Assembly: GCA_963704535.1 (NCBI GenBank)
Contig: OY969916.1
Span: 6,882,001 to 6,946,000, forward strand
Reading direction: 5' to 3'
DNA length: 64,000 nucleotides
Source: G963704535 sp963704535
GTDB lineage: Bacteria > Chloroflexota > Chloroflexia > Chloroflexales > Roseiflexaceae
Under the pieces are notes generated by a model. That model was not told the DNA's origin and ran no database searches. It saw nothing but the letters and a program-made list of their open reading frames with translations. This document shows, one piece after another, positions 45,307 to 55,003 of the stretch. The translations under genes were made by a program, and so were the position numbers. Within the stretch, counting starts at the first letter, position 1, and every line of letters starts with the position of its first letter.

Positions 45307-48300
45307 CTACGACCGACCTGGCGCCGGGCGGCTGTGCGCTCGACCGTCGTGGCCGAAGTTGATCGCGAACTGCTCCTGGATGAATTTCCAGTCGCGCTCG
45401 CGGTCCTCGACGTTCTGGTCACAGAACACCCGCATCTGCTCCAGCGCCGCCAGATAGCCATCGGTCTTGCCGGCCAGCATGAAGAAGTTGAGATAGCGCG
45501 GGCCGGGCACGGCCTTGCTGCCGCGCCCGCGCTGCTGGATGTTGCCGGCGTGAATACCGCTGCGCACCTGGTTGAAAAAGACAATCGCGGCGTTGATCTC
45601 GGCGGTCTGGGGCTGGATCTCCCTCGGCGCTTTGGAGAAGAACGACTTGACCCGTGCGGCCTGCTCGGCAGGCGTCGGCGCGGGCAGCTCCATCGACACC
45701 ATGCGCGAGCGCGGGGCTTCGGCCGGGCGATCGGAGTCGCCTTCCAGGCCGGGATTCCAGGTGGTCACAAAGGTCGTTGCCGGGTGGATGGGGATTTTGA
45801 TAATGCCGACCTCCGGGGTCTTGAGACGGATCTCGCCTTCCTCCAGCATCGACTGGAAGGCCGTGAGCGCCTTGGGGTTGCGTACCACCTCGTTGAGACA
45901 GATCACCGACCCCTGCACCGCCGCCAGGCCGACCGGCCCCAGCCGCGCGACGGTCGAGCCGTTCTCCAGCGCGGTCGTGCCGATCAGGGCGCCGATATCC
46001 ATGTCACGGTCGAACTCGACCTGCTCGAAGTGGAGCCCCTGGCGCTCGTTGCCATCGGCGTCGGTGGTGATGATGCCGGCGGCGAACTGGCGCGCCAGCT
46101 CGTTCTTGCCGGTGCCGGGCGGGCCGTAGATGCCGAACGAGCGGGTTTCGTTGACCCGGCCCATCCTCATCCCCATCGAGCGCACGCTGACCATGCGCTG
46201 CATGACCATACGCTCGCGGTCGTTCATCACATAGTCTGCTTTGATGGGCGGAATATCCTCGTCGAGCGCGGCGAAGTCAGCGGGCAATATCCGGCGATCG
46301 ATGGCGGTCAGCTCGCGATCGGGCCGGGGCATCCGCAGCGCGCTCACGATCTTCTCCTGCGCGGTCATATCGGCGGGAGCCGGCAGCGGGCGATCGGCGC
46401 GCGGCTTGAGCAGTCGCGAGGCGGCTGGCGCCGCGGAGGTAGCTCCGGCTAGCGCCTCGGCTGGCTCGGCGGCGCGGCGCTCCATACGCTCCAGGCGGTC
46501 GATCATCCGGTCGAGCACGCCGATCACCCGCTCGTCGAGCGGCGCGACCACACCCGCAGGCGCGCCATCCGCGCTGGGCCGGGCGATGGGCATCCGTGAC
46601 GCGACGCGGCCGGCAATCGCATCCGCATCCACTTGCACCGTGACCTGCGGGGCGTCCACCGTAACCTGGGGAGAGTCCACCTGGACCGTGACCTGGGGCG
46701 CATCGACATGCACCGTGACAGGTGGAACTGCGGGGATCGCCGAAGCGGATGGTGAGGGAGGTGGGGCAACCGGCTCGACTGGAGCACTGCCCTCCGCAGG
46801 TGGGGCAACTGGCTCGACTGGAGCAGCCGCCTCATCGGGCAGCGTCACCGGCTCAGGTAACGCGCCAACCTCATCGGGCCGTACCACCACATCAACGGGC
46901 GTGCTGACCCTATCGGGTGGGGTTGCCGGCACCTCCTCAGCATGCGTCCCTCGGCAGCCCTCCGCACCCATAAACTTGCCGCAGAGCGGGCACTGCGCTG
47001 CCGCCAGTTTGCCGCCCAGCGTCAAGGTGCGCCCGGCCTCCAGCTCGGCCTTGATAGTCAGATAGGCGCTATCCGAAGCCGCCAGCGGTGTGACCACTCC
47101 GGTGCGCAGCCCTTCCACATCCCGCGCCAGACAGTGATCCAGGTCGCTCTGCGGATCGAGCATCCGCGCGGCCATCACCGCCGCCATCTGCGCCGCCGAG
47201 GCGTTCTCGGTGCCATCCACGTCGCCGGCTGTGCGCGTTGCCCCATCGTAGATCGAGACCAGGGCGCCCTCACCGTCGTACACCTCAACCACCCCATCGC
47301 CACGCTGCACAGCCGCGCCAGTGCGCAGGATCTCGCTCGCGGCGACCAGGGTGCGCCCGACCGCAATCCCATCAAAGGGTGGCCGCTTGGGCGGTGGCGG
47401 AATGAGCCCATCAAATCGCGCCCGGCTCCAATCGTTGTCGTCGTGCGAGCGCTCGCCGACCGTGTACGTGCGGCCACCGGCCACAACAAGCTGGCCTTTG
47501 CCCTTGCGGAACTCGGTCCCCGTAAAGCGACCTACCCAATAAGCGCTGCCGCCGCTCACGCTGGGGATACCATCCTCCAAAGGAGTGAGAGCGGCCGTCG
47601 TGGTCAGCGGCCCGGTCGGGCCAACCATCGGCGTCCTCTCCGGCAGTGGTGCGCCGGAGGCCGCCGCCGCCGCCGCGACCGCGCCCGCAGGCGGCTTCAA
47701 CACCCGCAGGCCGGCGGCGTTGAGCACCGGGGCGATGCGGCCGTGGCTAACCTCGACCAGCACCGCCGTGCTGCCCCAGGAAGCCGGTACAAATCCCTGT
47801 GTCAGCGCCAGCGGCAGGCTATCCAGGCTGGCCTGCACGGTCTCGCCCGTGATCGGGTGGCGCATGCTCACCCCTTCCGCACGCGCCTGGTCGAGCAGGT
47901 GCGCCAGGTCGTTGTGGGGGTAGGCGCTCAATGGCACACCCAGGCGGCGCATGAGCGCCCGCTGCATCTGCTGGGGCGTGGCGGTGTTCGGACAGACGTG
48001 TGAGCGACCACTGGCCTCGGCCGGCGCGAAGCGGCCACAACTCCCGCAGCGCAACCGCGCTAATGCCTCATCAACACGCAGCGCGCTCAGTTCGCGCGTC
48101 TGTCCGAAGCCGTGGGCGATCTGGGTCGCCAGCGCCGGAAGCGGCTTGCCCTCACGCAGCGCGACCAGGGTATCGTACATCTCAGCGTAGCCAAACTGCG
48201 CGTCGGCCTTGGGCAGCCCGCTCTTGCTGTGGGTCGGCGGCGTGAAGCCGGCCCGTTTCATCCAGTCGAACAGCGTGCGCGTTTTGGCCTCGGCCAGCTT

Positions 48301-48463
48301 TTGCTGCGGCGCGCTACTACTTGCGGCCTGGCGCCGCCCGGTATCAAAGATCGTTTCGAGTGCGGCGCCGGCCTCCTCAGCCCCGCCGAACGCCTGGGCG
48401 GTCCGGGCTGTTTGCGCCGGCGACATGCGCGACGAAAGCGCCGCGATTTCCCTCACAGGACAT
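45307..48463 (-). CDS. Head-domain protein fused to MoxR/CobS-like AAA ATPase
   Basis: ATG 48463 (GGGAGGAACT upstream) starts MSCEGNRGAFVAHVAGAN; a one-base shift near 48405 leads into the long frame with AQAFGGAEEAG and THSKSGLPKADAQFGY, the shared head. Zinc motifs follow (CGSCGRFAPAEASGRSHVCP; CPLCGKFMGAEGCRGTH), then a proline-rich linker and beta repeats VTVQVDxPQ. The last 330 residues are a MoxR/CobS AAA domain: Walker A YGPPGTGKNELA, Walker B SVICLNEV, sensor VTTWNPG. It is about 1050 residues and is the probable ATPase partner of the VWA protein. It ends in TAG, immediately followed by the next gene's ribosome site. Confidence 0.85.
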
Positions 48464-48481
48464 AGTTCCTCCCAAGTAGGC

Positions 48482-49562
48482 TCAAACCAATGGCTGAATG
48501 ACGGTCTGGATCGTGGTCAGCGCCTCGCGCGCAAAGTCCGCCCACGGCTGGGGGAGCTGCGCCATCTCCACGCCCATAAGCGCCGTGATCTGGCTCTGGA
48601 GCGCCTGGGCGGTTTCCATCAGCGGCAGCACCAACTCGGCCGCTGCCTGTTCATCAAGCGGCCCGACGGCCGCTGGAGCTTCATCAGGACCACGCTCCGA
48701 CCCTGAAGCGCCCCCTGTGTCGTCTGTCCTCTTTCCCTGGCCTGGAACAGCAGCCAGGTCGTCAGCACTTGCCCCTGGCACCTCGCCACGGGCAATCGCG
48801 ATAGCATCGCGCATCGTGCGCCCGTTGTTCTTGTCGCACACCCAGCCGACGATCGTGCGGGTTTCCTTCGCCAGCTCCCCATCAGCCTCGATCGCGTCGA
48901 GCAGAAGCGCCTGGTCGGCGTCGTCGAGCCGCACAAACGCGCGCAGGCCCGCCTCGGTCAGCTCCACCTGGTCGAGCCGAGCTTCGGCTGCGGCTGAGAG
49001 GTTGAGGAGCTGCAACTTCTTGCGCAGCATCGCCTTGCTGATACCCAGCCCGCGACTTCGGAGGTAGTCCTCCTGCGTCACATTGGGCCGGCTCGGCGAC
49101 CAGCCGGCGGCTTCGAGCAGGGCCGCGACCGACCGCCAGGCCAGCCCGCACGCTGCCCGCCTGGACCAGCGCCGCGCCGGCCGCATCCGCCAGGCCCAGC
49201 GCGAGCACGTTGGCAATCAGCCAGTCGAGCTTGAGCGCGCGGGCCTCGTCGAGCGGATTCAAGTCCTTGCGGTGCAGGTTCTCAGACACCCGGCGGGTAT
49301 GGGCGGTGAGTGGGTCGAGCGCATCTTCGACGACAGCCGGGATCGCCGTCCAGCCAGCCGCCAGGCCGGCGCGAACGCGCCGTTCACCCGTCAGCACCTC
49401 AAACACACCTGGCTCGACTTTAACGAGCGTCGGGCGCTAGGCCAGGCCGTGCGCAAGCGAGGCGACCAGGCCGGCGAGATCTGTCTCGCCGTCGGTGCGG
49501 GGGTTCGCCGGCGTGAGGCGAATGGCGGATGCCGGAACATCAAGCAAGCGCGCAGCAGTCAC
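48482..49562 (-). pseudogene. ParB-like partition/nuclease protein with amber codon and frameshift
   Basis: GTG 49562 overlaps the preceding stop by four bases and reads VTAARLLDVPASAIRLTPANPR, LAGLVASLAHGLA, TAG (49437-49439), RPTLVKVEPGVFEVLTGERRVRAGL: a ParB N-domain with the stop where the family usually has Gln (GLLQRP). The GERR box and RVSENLHRKDLNPLDEA follow. Near 49150 the frame shifts to WRSVAALLEAAGW, SKAMLRKKLQLLNLSAAAEARL and a KorB-like helical C-terminus to 48482. As written no full ParB can be made. ParB proteins load at parS-like sites for segregation. Confidence 0.75.
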
Positions 49563-50188
49563 AACAGCCCCACCGCACGCAATAGATCATCACGTCGATC
49601 GCCGGCCATGAGTGTGTGCAACTCACGAGCAGCCACCAGGCTCGTCACCGCCGCCCACTGGTCGACTCGGATCTCGCCGGCCAGGACTAGGCGCGCGAAC
49701 TGGCCCAGGCGCAGCCTGAGCGGCAGATTGATCGGGCCACCGGAATACTCCGGCAGCGGCCCGTCGGCTACCCCATCGGAGGGCACGCTCCAGGGCAGCT
49801 CGTCGGCATCCTCTTGGACCGCCTGGAGCCAGACCAGGCCCGACCGATCCGGCAGGCGTGCGGTCGTCGTCACGCGAACGCGCTGCGTCCACGCGCTGCC
49901 GAACCACCAGTGGGAGACGGTCGGGAAGGCGTCCACGAACGCCAGGTTGCCCCAGCAGCTTACAGGCGAATCGGTCTCCACTTCGGCCACGTCGAGCCGT
50001 TCGCCTCTCACCCACAGCTCCAGCGCCGAGGGCGACCAGAGGATGCCGCTGCCCGTCCGCTCATCGAACGGGTGCGCCGGCGCACTGAGAGCGTCAGCGC
50101 CTTGCCCTCTGAGCGCAGCGGCCAGGCTGCCGGCCGTATGCTCCTGGTCTTTTGGCATCAGCCTTGGGATACGTTGCAGGTTACTCAT
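49559..50188 (-). CDS. Unknown protein, SHWWF-type paralogue 2
   Basis: The 209-residue protein starts MSNLQRIPRLMPKDQEH and carries GILWSPSALELWVRGERL, FPTVSHWWFGSAWTQRVRVTT and NLPLRLRLGQFARLVLAGEIRVDQW, mirrored in the gene at 41283-41915. Its TGA overlaps the GTG of the ParB-like gene, so the two are coupled. No known domain was recognised. Duplication within one operon suggests it is a structural or specificity component. Confidence 0.8.
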   Translation of the reverse strand: MSNLQRIPRLMPKDQEHTAGSLAAALRGQGADALSAPAHPFDERTGSGILWSPSALELWVRGERLDVAEVETDSPVSCWGNLAFVDAFPTVSHWWFGSAWTQRVRVTTTARLPDRSGLVWLQAVQEDADELPWSVPSDGVADGPLPEYSGGPINLPLRLRLGQFARLVLAGEIRVDQWAAVTSLVAARELHTLMAGDRRDDLLRAVGLL

Positions 50189-50201
50189 ACGATCTTACCT
50201 C

Positions 50202-52432
50202 TCAGGCTGCCGCCGCGACGGGGGCGTTCTCAGCATCCCGGCCCGCGATACGGAAAAAGAGCTGTTCTTTCGTCATCCGAGCGCCGCCAAACATATCGGT
50301 CTGATTGGGGTCCGGGGCATCCTCGACAGCGAGCGCGTAGGCGTTCAAGAAGCCACGGATCGCCTTTGGGCTGCGGCCCATTTTGTCGAAGTGCCGTAGC
50401 ATGGTCTCCTGGAAAGGTGTTAGCTCGCGCTCGAACAGCGTGGACTGCTCCAGGTACACATGGATCGGCATGTCCTGCTCGCGCAACCGGGCCAGCATAT
50501 CGAGCGCGGCAGCCATGTCACCAGAGAGATCGAGATCGGCGCTACGCTGGCCGCTGCCCATGCGGCTCTGCGCCCGCACCAGCACGGGCAAGCTGCCGGC
50601 GACCGCTTGCTCAAAGTTCTTGGTGGTGCTGTCTAACGCTTCGGTAAAGGTCTCAGCCAGCCTCCTTCCGGCGTCGCCTGGAAAGGTGCGGGTGAACAGC
50701 GCAGCCTTGATACGCCAGATGCCCATCTGGTTGAGCGAGCCGTCGGCGCGCATCAGGGTAGCGCGCTCGTTGTCGGGGAGCGTCTGCATAAAATCACGGA
50801 CAAACGCGGCGTTGCCCCTGGCCCGCAGTGCGAGATCAATGCTCTGGTCCTCGCGCACATGGAGGCGCAGCAAGGTCTCATCGGTCAGCCGCTTCGCGTC
50901 GATAACGGCATTTTCCAGAGTCGACATCTGCAAGACCGGCGGCGTGTTGGCCTCGCGGGCGAACGCCGCCCGATCCACCGCATCGATCCGCTCGCGCACC
51001 AGCACCGGCGAGCGCATCTGTGCCAGCTCGGCCGCGTCGATACCGAAGGAGGCGGCCACCGCTTGCAGCCGGCTTTGATAGGCTTCCCACTGCGCGGGAA
51101 AGGCTTCCCGCGCTTTCCTGAGTGCCAGCACGCGCCCATTCCCCAACTCGACACATCGATCCTCCAGCCCCAGGATCGGCGCGCCCTTTGTCGAGCTGCT
51201 TGAAATCGGTCAGCAGCGCGTCGGGGGTGAGCGTCTGGGCCACCTTGGCGATCTGCGCCTGGCTGGCGGCCCGGTCGCGCTGGCGCGGCTGGAGGGCCGG
51301 ATCGTAGGCTGGATTGATCGCGCCGCTGTCGAGGTTCGAGGGCACCAATTCGTCGAGGTCCACCACCCGGTAACGCATCCGGTAGGCGCGGGTCGGGTCG
51401 CTGCCGTAGGCGAACGTCTCTACTGCCGGCGCGACCGGGGAAGAGTCTGGGACGGGCGTGGACAGCGCAGGCACGCCAATGATCGGCATCTCAGGAGTGA
51501 GCTGTAGCCCGAAATCGGAGGCGGCTGCGGCCACGGCTCCATTGTCCCGGATCGCATCATGGAGGTCGCGCCAGTAGTGGAACAGCCGGGCGCGCTCCTG
51601 CTCGTCGAGCGTCATGCGCAGCCGGCCCTGCACCTGGTCGCGTTTCGCAATAAGCTGGGCCTGGAGCGGAGCCGTTTCCGGCGCCTCTCTCAGCCCGGTG
51701 CCATCGAGCACGGTCAGCACGGCGCCGCCAGGCGTGACGATGCGCCGGCCGCCCTCGGCCCACAACTCCGGCACGAAACCGCTGCCCAGCGCCAGCGGCA
51801 GCCCATCCAGCGTCACGCTGACCACCTCGCCCATTGTCGGGTGGCGCATGGTCACATCGCCGGCGCGAGCGGCTTCCAGCAGGGCGGCAAGTTGCTCATC
51901 AGGGTAGCTAGAGGGCGGCACGCCCAGCCGGCGCACGAGGCTGCGCCTGAGCGCATCCGCGCTGGCGATTGTCTTGCAGACGTGGCCGCGGATCGGGCTG
52001 GTGTACTGGCCGCAGCCGACCGCACCGCACCCACCCGCGCACGTCGGTGCGCAGGCTCGTGATCTGCCGCTCGCGCTCCCTAGCCAGAAACAGTTCACGC
52101 GCCTGGGGCGGCAGCGGCTCGCCGCGCTCCAAGGCTGTCAGGGTGCGCTGGACCAGCGCATAGCCGAACTGCGCGTCAGCTCTGGGCAGCCCGCTTGCGC
52201 TATGGGTCGGCGGCTTGATGCGCTGGCGCTGCATCTGGGCGAACATCAGCCGGGTCTGGGCCTCGGCGACCCTGGCTTCAAAAGGTGGCTTCGGTCCATT
52301 CCGCCCGATCGCGAACAGGTCGTCGAGCGCCTGCTTTGCGGCTTCTGGTCCACCAAATGCCTGCGCCGCCGCACTGTTGCTGCCACCTGATACTGCCGTG
52401 AAGTAGGCGTCGCGGTTGCCGTCGCAGGACAT
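50202..52432 (-). CDS. Head-domain protein with ddrB-like ParB-superfamily domain, frameshifted
   Basis: ATG 52432 starts MSCDGNRDAYFTAVSGGSNS and reads unbroken through the shared head (AQAFGGPEAAKQAL, THSASGLPRADAQFGY). A shift near 52040 leads to CGAVGCGQYTSPIRGHVC and RRSLVRRLGVPPSSYPDEQL, matching the AAA partner's second segment. A further shift near 51150 joins YRVVDLDELVPSN, AINPAYDPALQPRQRDRAAS to GNGRVLALRKAREAF, a ddrB-like ParB-superfamily domain. The rest (to 50202) is helical with LLRLHVREDQSIDLALRARGN. It is about 740 residues when repaired. The role is unknown; ddrB-like domains occur in large phage and plasmid proteins. Confidence 0.8.
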
Positions 52433-52434
52433 GA

Positions 52435-52929
52435 TTACGCCTCTCCCATCCCAGTGCGCTCCATCCGCTCAACCACCTCGCCCCACAGCCTACTCAGCCA
52501 GCCGACCTGGGCCGTATTGAAGCCTGCCGGGCCGGCGTCGTCGAACAGGTTGCGGGCTGCCTCCAGCGCGCCCTCAAGCTGAAGCACCTGGTCATTGTCC
52601 CACTCGCCGACTTTGCGAGTAGCTGGAGTCTTGCCCCGCTCCGGGGCCGGGCGATCGGTGACAAGCTTCGGCGCCGTGCCGCCGCTACTGGTCAGGAACG
52701 CCAGGCTGGGATCGGGGGTGAATGTGTTTGCCCCCTCCCGATCGCCGCCCAGGTCGAGCGCCAGGTCAGCGCCGGGCTCGTCGGCCCTCTGATCGCCCTG
52801 GTCGTCACCAAGCGTGGTCTGCTGCGCTGCTGCTGCCTTCCCGGCCTTTTGCCCTTCTTGCCCGGCTCCAATGCCCCACGCAGCGCGGCGCCGACATCGC
52901 CATCCTCTTTTTGCTTGGCGGAAGGCCAA
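52435..52929 (-). CDS. Unknown protein, first visible gene of the head-domain operon
   Basis: The stop is two bases before the ATG of the ddrB-like gene. The C-terminal half looks genuine (NDQVLQLEGALEAARNLFDD, AGFNTAQVGWLSRLWGEVVERME). The N-terminal half is low-complexity and its start is unsure: upstream, other frames look equally good to about 53010, so the gene may be frameshifted or truncated where the region borders the integrase relic. No family was recognised. Confidence 0.55.
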   Translation of the reverse strand: MAFRQAKRGWRCRRRAAWGIGAGQEGQKAGKAAAAQQTTLGDDQGDQRADEPGADLALDLGGDREGANTFTPDPSLAFLTSSGGTAPKLVTDRPAPERGKTPATRKVGEWDNDQVLQLEGALEAARNLFDDAGPAGFNTAQVGWLSRLWGEVVERMERTGMGEA

Positions 52930-53076
52930 CGCCAGACACTACCTGTCGCCTGACCTTTCTAGAAGGGAAAGTGTTGAGCGCTGCTAAAAGCTCTGCGTAC
53001 ACGTGATGCATGCTGTTTGTCGCTCGTCAGCCCTTGCAGAGCATACCAGACAGACGTGCGTTGCGAAGAGGTGCTA

Positions 53077-53147
53077 ACTGTCAAAAGCGGATCAAAAAGT
53101 ACCAGGCGTGATGGTGTGAAAGTACCAGCGACGCTGAAAAGTACCAG
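53077..53147. repeat. Three AAAGTACCAG repeats, possible IS end
   Basis: AAAGTACCAG occurs at 53096-53105, 53119-53128 and 53138-53147 after AACTGTCAAAAGCGG. Multiple short terminal repeats of this kind are typical of IS21-like ends. They lie exactly where the integrase reading frame loses its catalytic domain, so an insertion followed by deletion may have truncated it. No transposase is present. Confidence 0.4.
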
Positions 53148-53457
53148 GGGCGAGGATCATGTCGGCTAATGCGTCGCTCGTGGGGGGTGTAACAGAGAGT
53201 TGCCTAAGCACATTGCGGTACAAAAAGAGCAGCGCGCACAGCGCCCCATGTTGGGTTGAGATGCTGATATGTCGGTCACGGGCCAGATGTGTCAAATACG
53301 CAGTCACTTCGTCTGCGCCCATCTCGGATGGGTGGCGTTTGTGGTGAAAGAAGATGAACTGTTTGATGATGGAACAGTAGGTTTGCTCGGTGCGATAGCT
53401 CAAATGCTTGAGCCGCATCACCGACCGGACCTGAGCCATGAAGTCACCTGGCGCCAT
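53092..53457 (-). pseudogene. Truncated integron-type integrase (IntI/XerC-like)
   Basis: ATG 53457 has AGGAGG upstream. The N-terminal core-binding domain is clear: FMAQVRSVMRLKHLSYRTEQTY, IKQFIFFHHKRHPSEMGADEV, YLTHLARDRH and ALLFLYRNVL. This is the pattern of integron integrases. After about residue 100 the sequence leaves the family and stops, so the catalytic domain with Arg, His and Tyr is lost. It points away from a set of plus-strand genes separated by attC-like sites, the classic integron arrangement. Confidence 0.8.
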
Positions 53458-53649
53458 TCTTGCCTCCTTGCGGTCTGTACTGCGTGTCTCTAGTGTGGTA
53501 TTGCCCATTAGCAAGCCGCGACAGATCGTAGCAAGAAGGGCGGTGCGGTTTAACAGCCGTTGGTTGGGAGTTATACCGATGGTGTGGTTTAACCACGCTC
53601 TCCGGTCAGCTCAGGGCATCAAGAAGCCATGAAATAACTCTCAAACGGA

Positions 53650-53697
53650 GTTATGCCAAAACTGCATGGTATAATAGCAACGAGTTATGCGTCCAGG
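53650..53697. other. attI-like region with cassette promoter
   Basis: GTTATGC occurs at 53650-53656 and 53684-53690; the second lies in GCAACGAGTTATGCG, which resembles the core of attI sites (GCAACGATGTTACGC in attI1, from memory). TATAAT at 53670-53675 is a perfect -10 box reading into the first cassette gene at 53715; a -35 is not clear. The position between the integrase relic and the first cassette-like gene fits attI. Confidence 0.4.
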
Positions 53698-53714
53698 TAG
53701 AGGGAGAATCGAGA

Positions 53715-54167
53715 ATGGAAAGAGAACACGTTTCAAGTGCTTCAGTCGCCATCAAGGCGTCCAGTACGGTAGTATGGGGCGCGCTCGTGAGTGCGGCCGC
53801 TGCCAAGAGATACTTCTTCGGCGCGAAGGTTGATTCCGACTGGACTGAAGGAAGCCCCATTACGTTCACAGGGGAGTTCCGCGGGAACGCCTATCGCGAG
53901 AAAGGAACCATACTGCGATGCAGTCCCGAGAAAATGCTGCAATATAGCCACTGGAGCGATCTTGAGGAGTTGCCCGATCTCCCAGAGAACTACCGAAACT
54001 GGACGTTCCGAATCGCTCCTGAGGGCACTGGGGTCCTCCTTTCCGTGACCGAGGACAACATTCCGACCGAAGCCAAGCGAGCGCGTTCCGACGAGTTTTG
54101 GCCGGGTGTTCTCTCGACCATCAAAGAGATCGTCGAGTCCGAAATCGAAAGCCTGATGTTCTCATAG
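53715..54167 (+). CDS. SRPBCC/AHSA1-like protein, first cassette gene
   Basis: The 150-residue protein has the AHSA1 pattern: VAIKASSTVVWGALVSAAAAKRYFFG, TEGSPITFTGEF, KGTILRCSPEKMLQYSHWSD, WTFRIAPEGTGVLLSVTEDN, and a C-terminal helix. This helix-grip fold binds hydrophobic ligands or Hsp90-like partners. A GAGGGAGAATCGAGA ribosome site precedes ATG 53715. It is followed within 40 bases by an attC-like site, so it is best read as an integron cassette. Confidence 0.85.
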   Translation: MEREHVSSASVAIKASSTVVWGALVSAAAAKRYFFGAKVDSDWTEGSPITFTGEFRGNAYREKGTILRCSPEKMLQYSHWSDLEELPDLPENYRNWTFRIAPEGTGVLLSVTEDNIPTEAKRARSDEFWPGVLSTIKEIVESEIESLMFS

Positions 54168-54204
54168 CCAATTCGATGATTGTCATTTCGGCAAACTGTG
54201 CGAC

Positions 54205-54264
54205 GCATAACAACAGCATGCATCGGACGGCGCTGCGCGCCGCCGCTGATGCTGAGCGTTAGGC
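54205..54264. other. attC-like recombination site 1
   Basis: The site runs from GCATAAC (54205-54211, one mismatch to the RYYYAAC rule) to GTTAGGC (54258-54264, fits GTTRRRY). Between them CAGCATGCATCGGACGGCG can pair with CGCCGCCGCTGATGCTG around a short loop, the folded-strand structure that integron integrases recognise. The length of 60 bp is in the normal range. Confidence 0.75.
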
Positions 54265-54320
54265 CGCAACCCAACTCTCGTCGACACTCAGATTGGTGCC
54301 AACGAGCGAGGATGGTTCCA

Positions 54321-54951
54321 ATGAGCGAGGATGGTTCCAATGGATATGAGGGGATCGCGAGCATTTACGTTGCCGGACGTGGCAGCCGTCCCCTAGTCGG
54401 CGATGCGATCGGCGCCGCCACCGTCCGGGCGTGGGCACAAGCCTTTCCCGCGGGTGCGACAGTCCTCGACCTCGGCTCCGGCCCTGGTGAGCCGAGCACG
54501 CGGATCCTGCAGGAGGTCGAGCCTCGCGACCTACGCAGTTGATGCATCATCGGCGATGGTCGCTGCATTCCGCGAGCGCTTCCCGGACGTGCCGATCGAG
54601 CAAAACACGGTCGAAGCGTCTGAGTTCTTCGACCGGACCTTCGATGGTGTGCTTGCCTGGGGGCTCCTGTTCTTGCTCAAGCCAGTAGCTCAAGCGCAAG
54701 TCATCGAGAAGGTGGCGGGCGCGCTCAAGGTCGGAGGGCGTTTCCTCTTCACGGCCCCTAAAGAGCCCCTCGAATGGTTGGATGCCATGACCGGCCGTCA
54801 GTCGCTCTCACTCGGGGCGCAAACCTATGAGCGATTGCTGCGCGATGCCGGTCTGACGTGGGTGGCCTGCGCGCAGGACGAGGGCGAGAACCACTATTAC
54901 TTCGTCGAGAGGCGGCAGCCGAGCCGCGGCTTAGAGGTACGACAGCAATAG
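54321..54951 (+). CDS. SAM-dependent methyltransferase, second cassette gene, frameshifted
   Basis: ATG 54321 starts MSEDGSNGYEGIASIYVAGRG and reaches the SAM motif VLDLGSGPGEPSTRIL, then needs a one-base shift near 54525 to continue AVDASSAMVAAFRERFPDVP, FDGVLAWGLLFLLKP, LKVGGRFLFTAPKEPLEWLD and LLRDAGLTWV, a class I methyltransferase. A 19-bp tandem repeat (54304-54322 and 54323-54341) overlaps the start. The gene is followed by half an attC-like site cut by the IS110-type element. The substrate is unknown. Confidence 0.8.
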
Positions 54952-54985
54952 CGAATGGACAACTCACGCGTCCGCTCGCATTGCG

Positions 54986-55003
54986 ACCTAACAAGCGCTT
55001 CCT
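54986..55003. other. attC half-site interrupted by IS110-type insertion
   Basis: ACCTAAC (54986-54992) followed by AAGCGC fits the R''-L'' half of an attC site after the methyltransferase cassette. The IS110-type element begins within about 10 bases. A possible other half ends with GTTGGAT at 56689-56695 on the far side of the element. Confidence 0.5.

Noticed and set aside
46241..47065. Plus-strand Ser/Thr-rich frame opposite the AAA ATPase gene
   Set aside because: It mirrors the proline-rich linker and beta repeats of the minus-strand gene; composition explains it.
43561..48463. Programmed frameshifting near the N-terminus of the head-domain genes
   Set aside because: Two genes shift at the homologous place but in opposite directions, the third has no shift, and no slippery heptamer is present.
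45307..48463. Cobaltochelatase (CobS/CobT) for cobalamin synthesis
   Set aside because: AAA and VWA modules resemble CobS/CobT, but there is no CobN or other cobalamin gene and both proteins carry unrelated extra domains.
1776..49562. Amber-codon recoding of the mobile region
   Set aside because: TAG also terminates intact genes with the next gene's ribosome site directly behind it (45307) and other genes in the same region; no suppressor tRNA was seen. Kept only as a low-interest finding.
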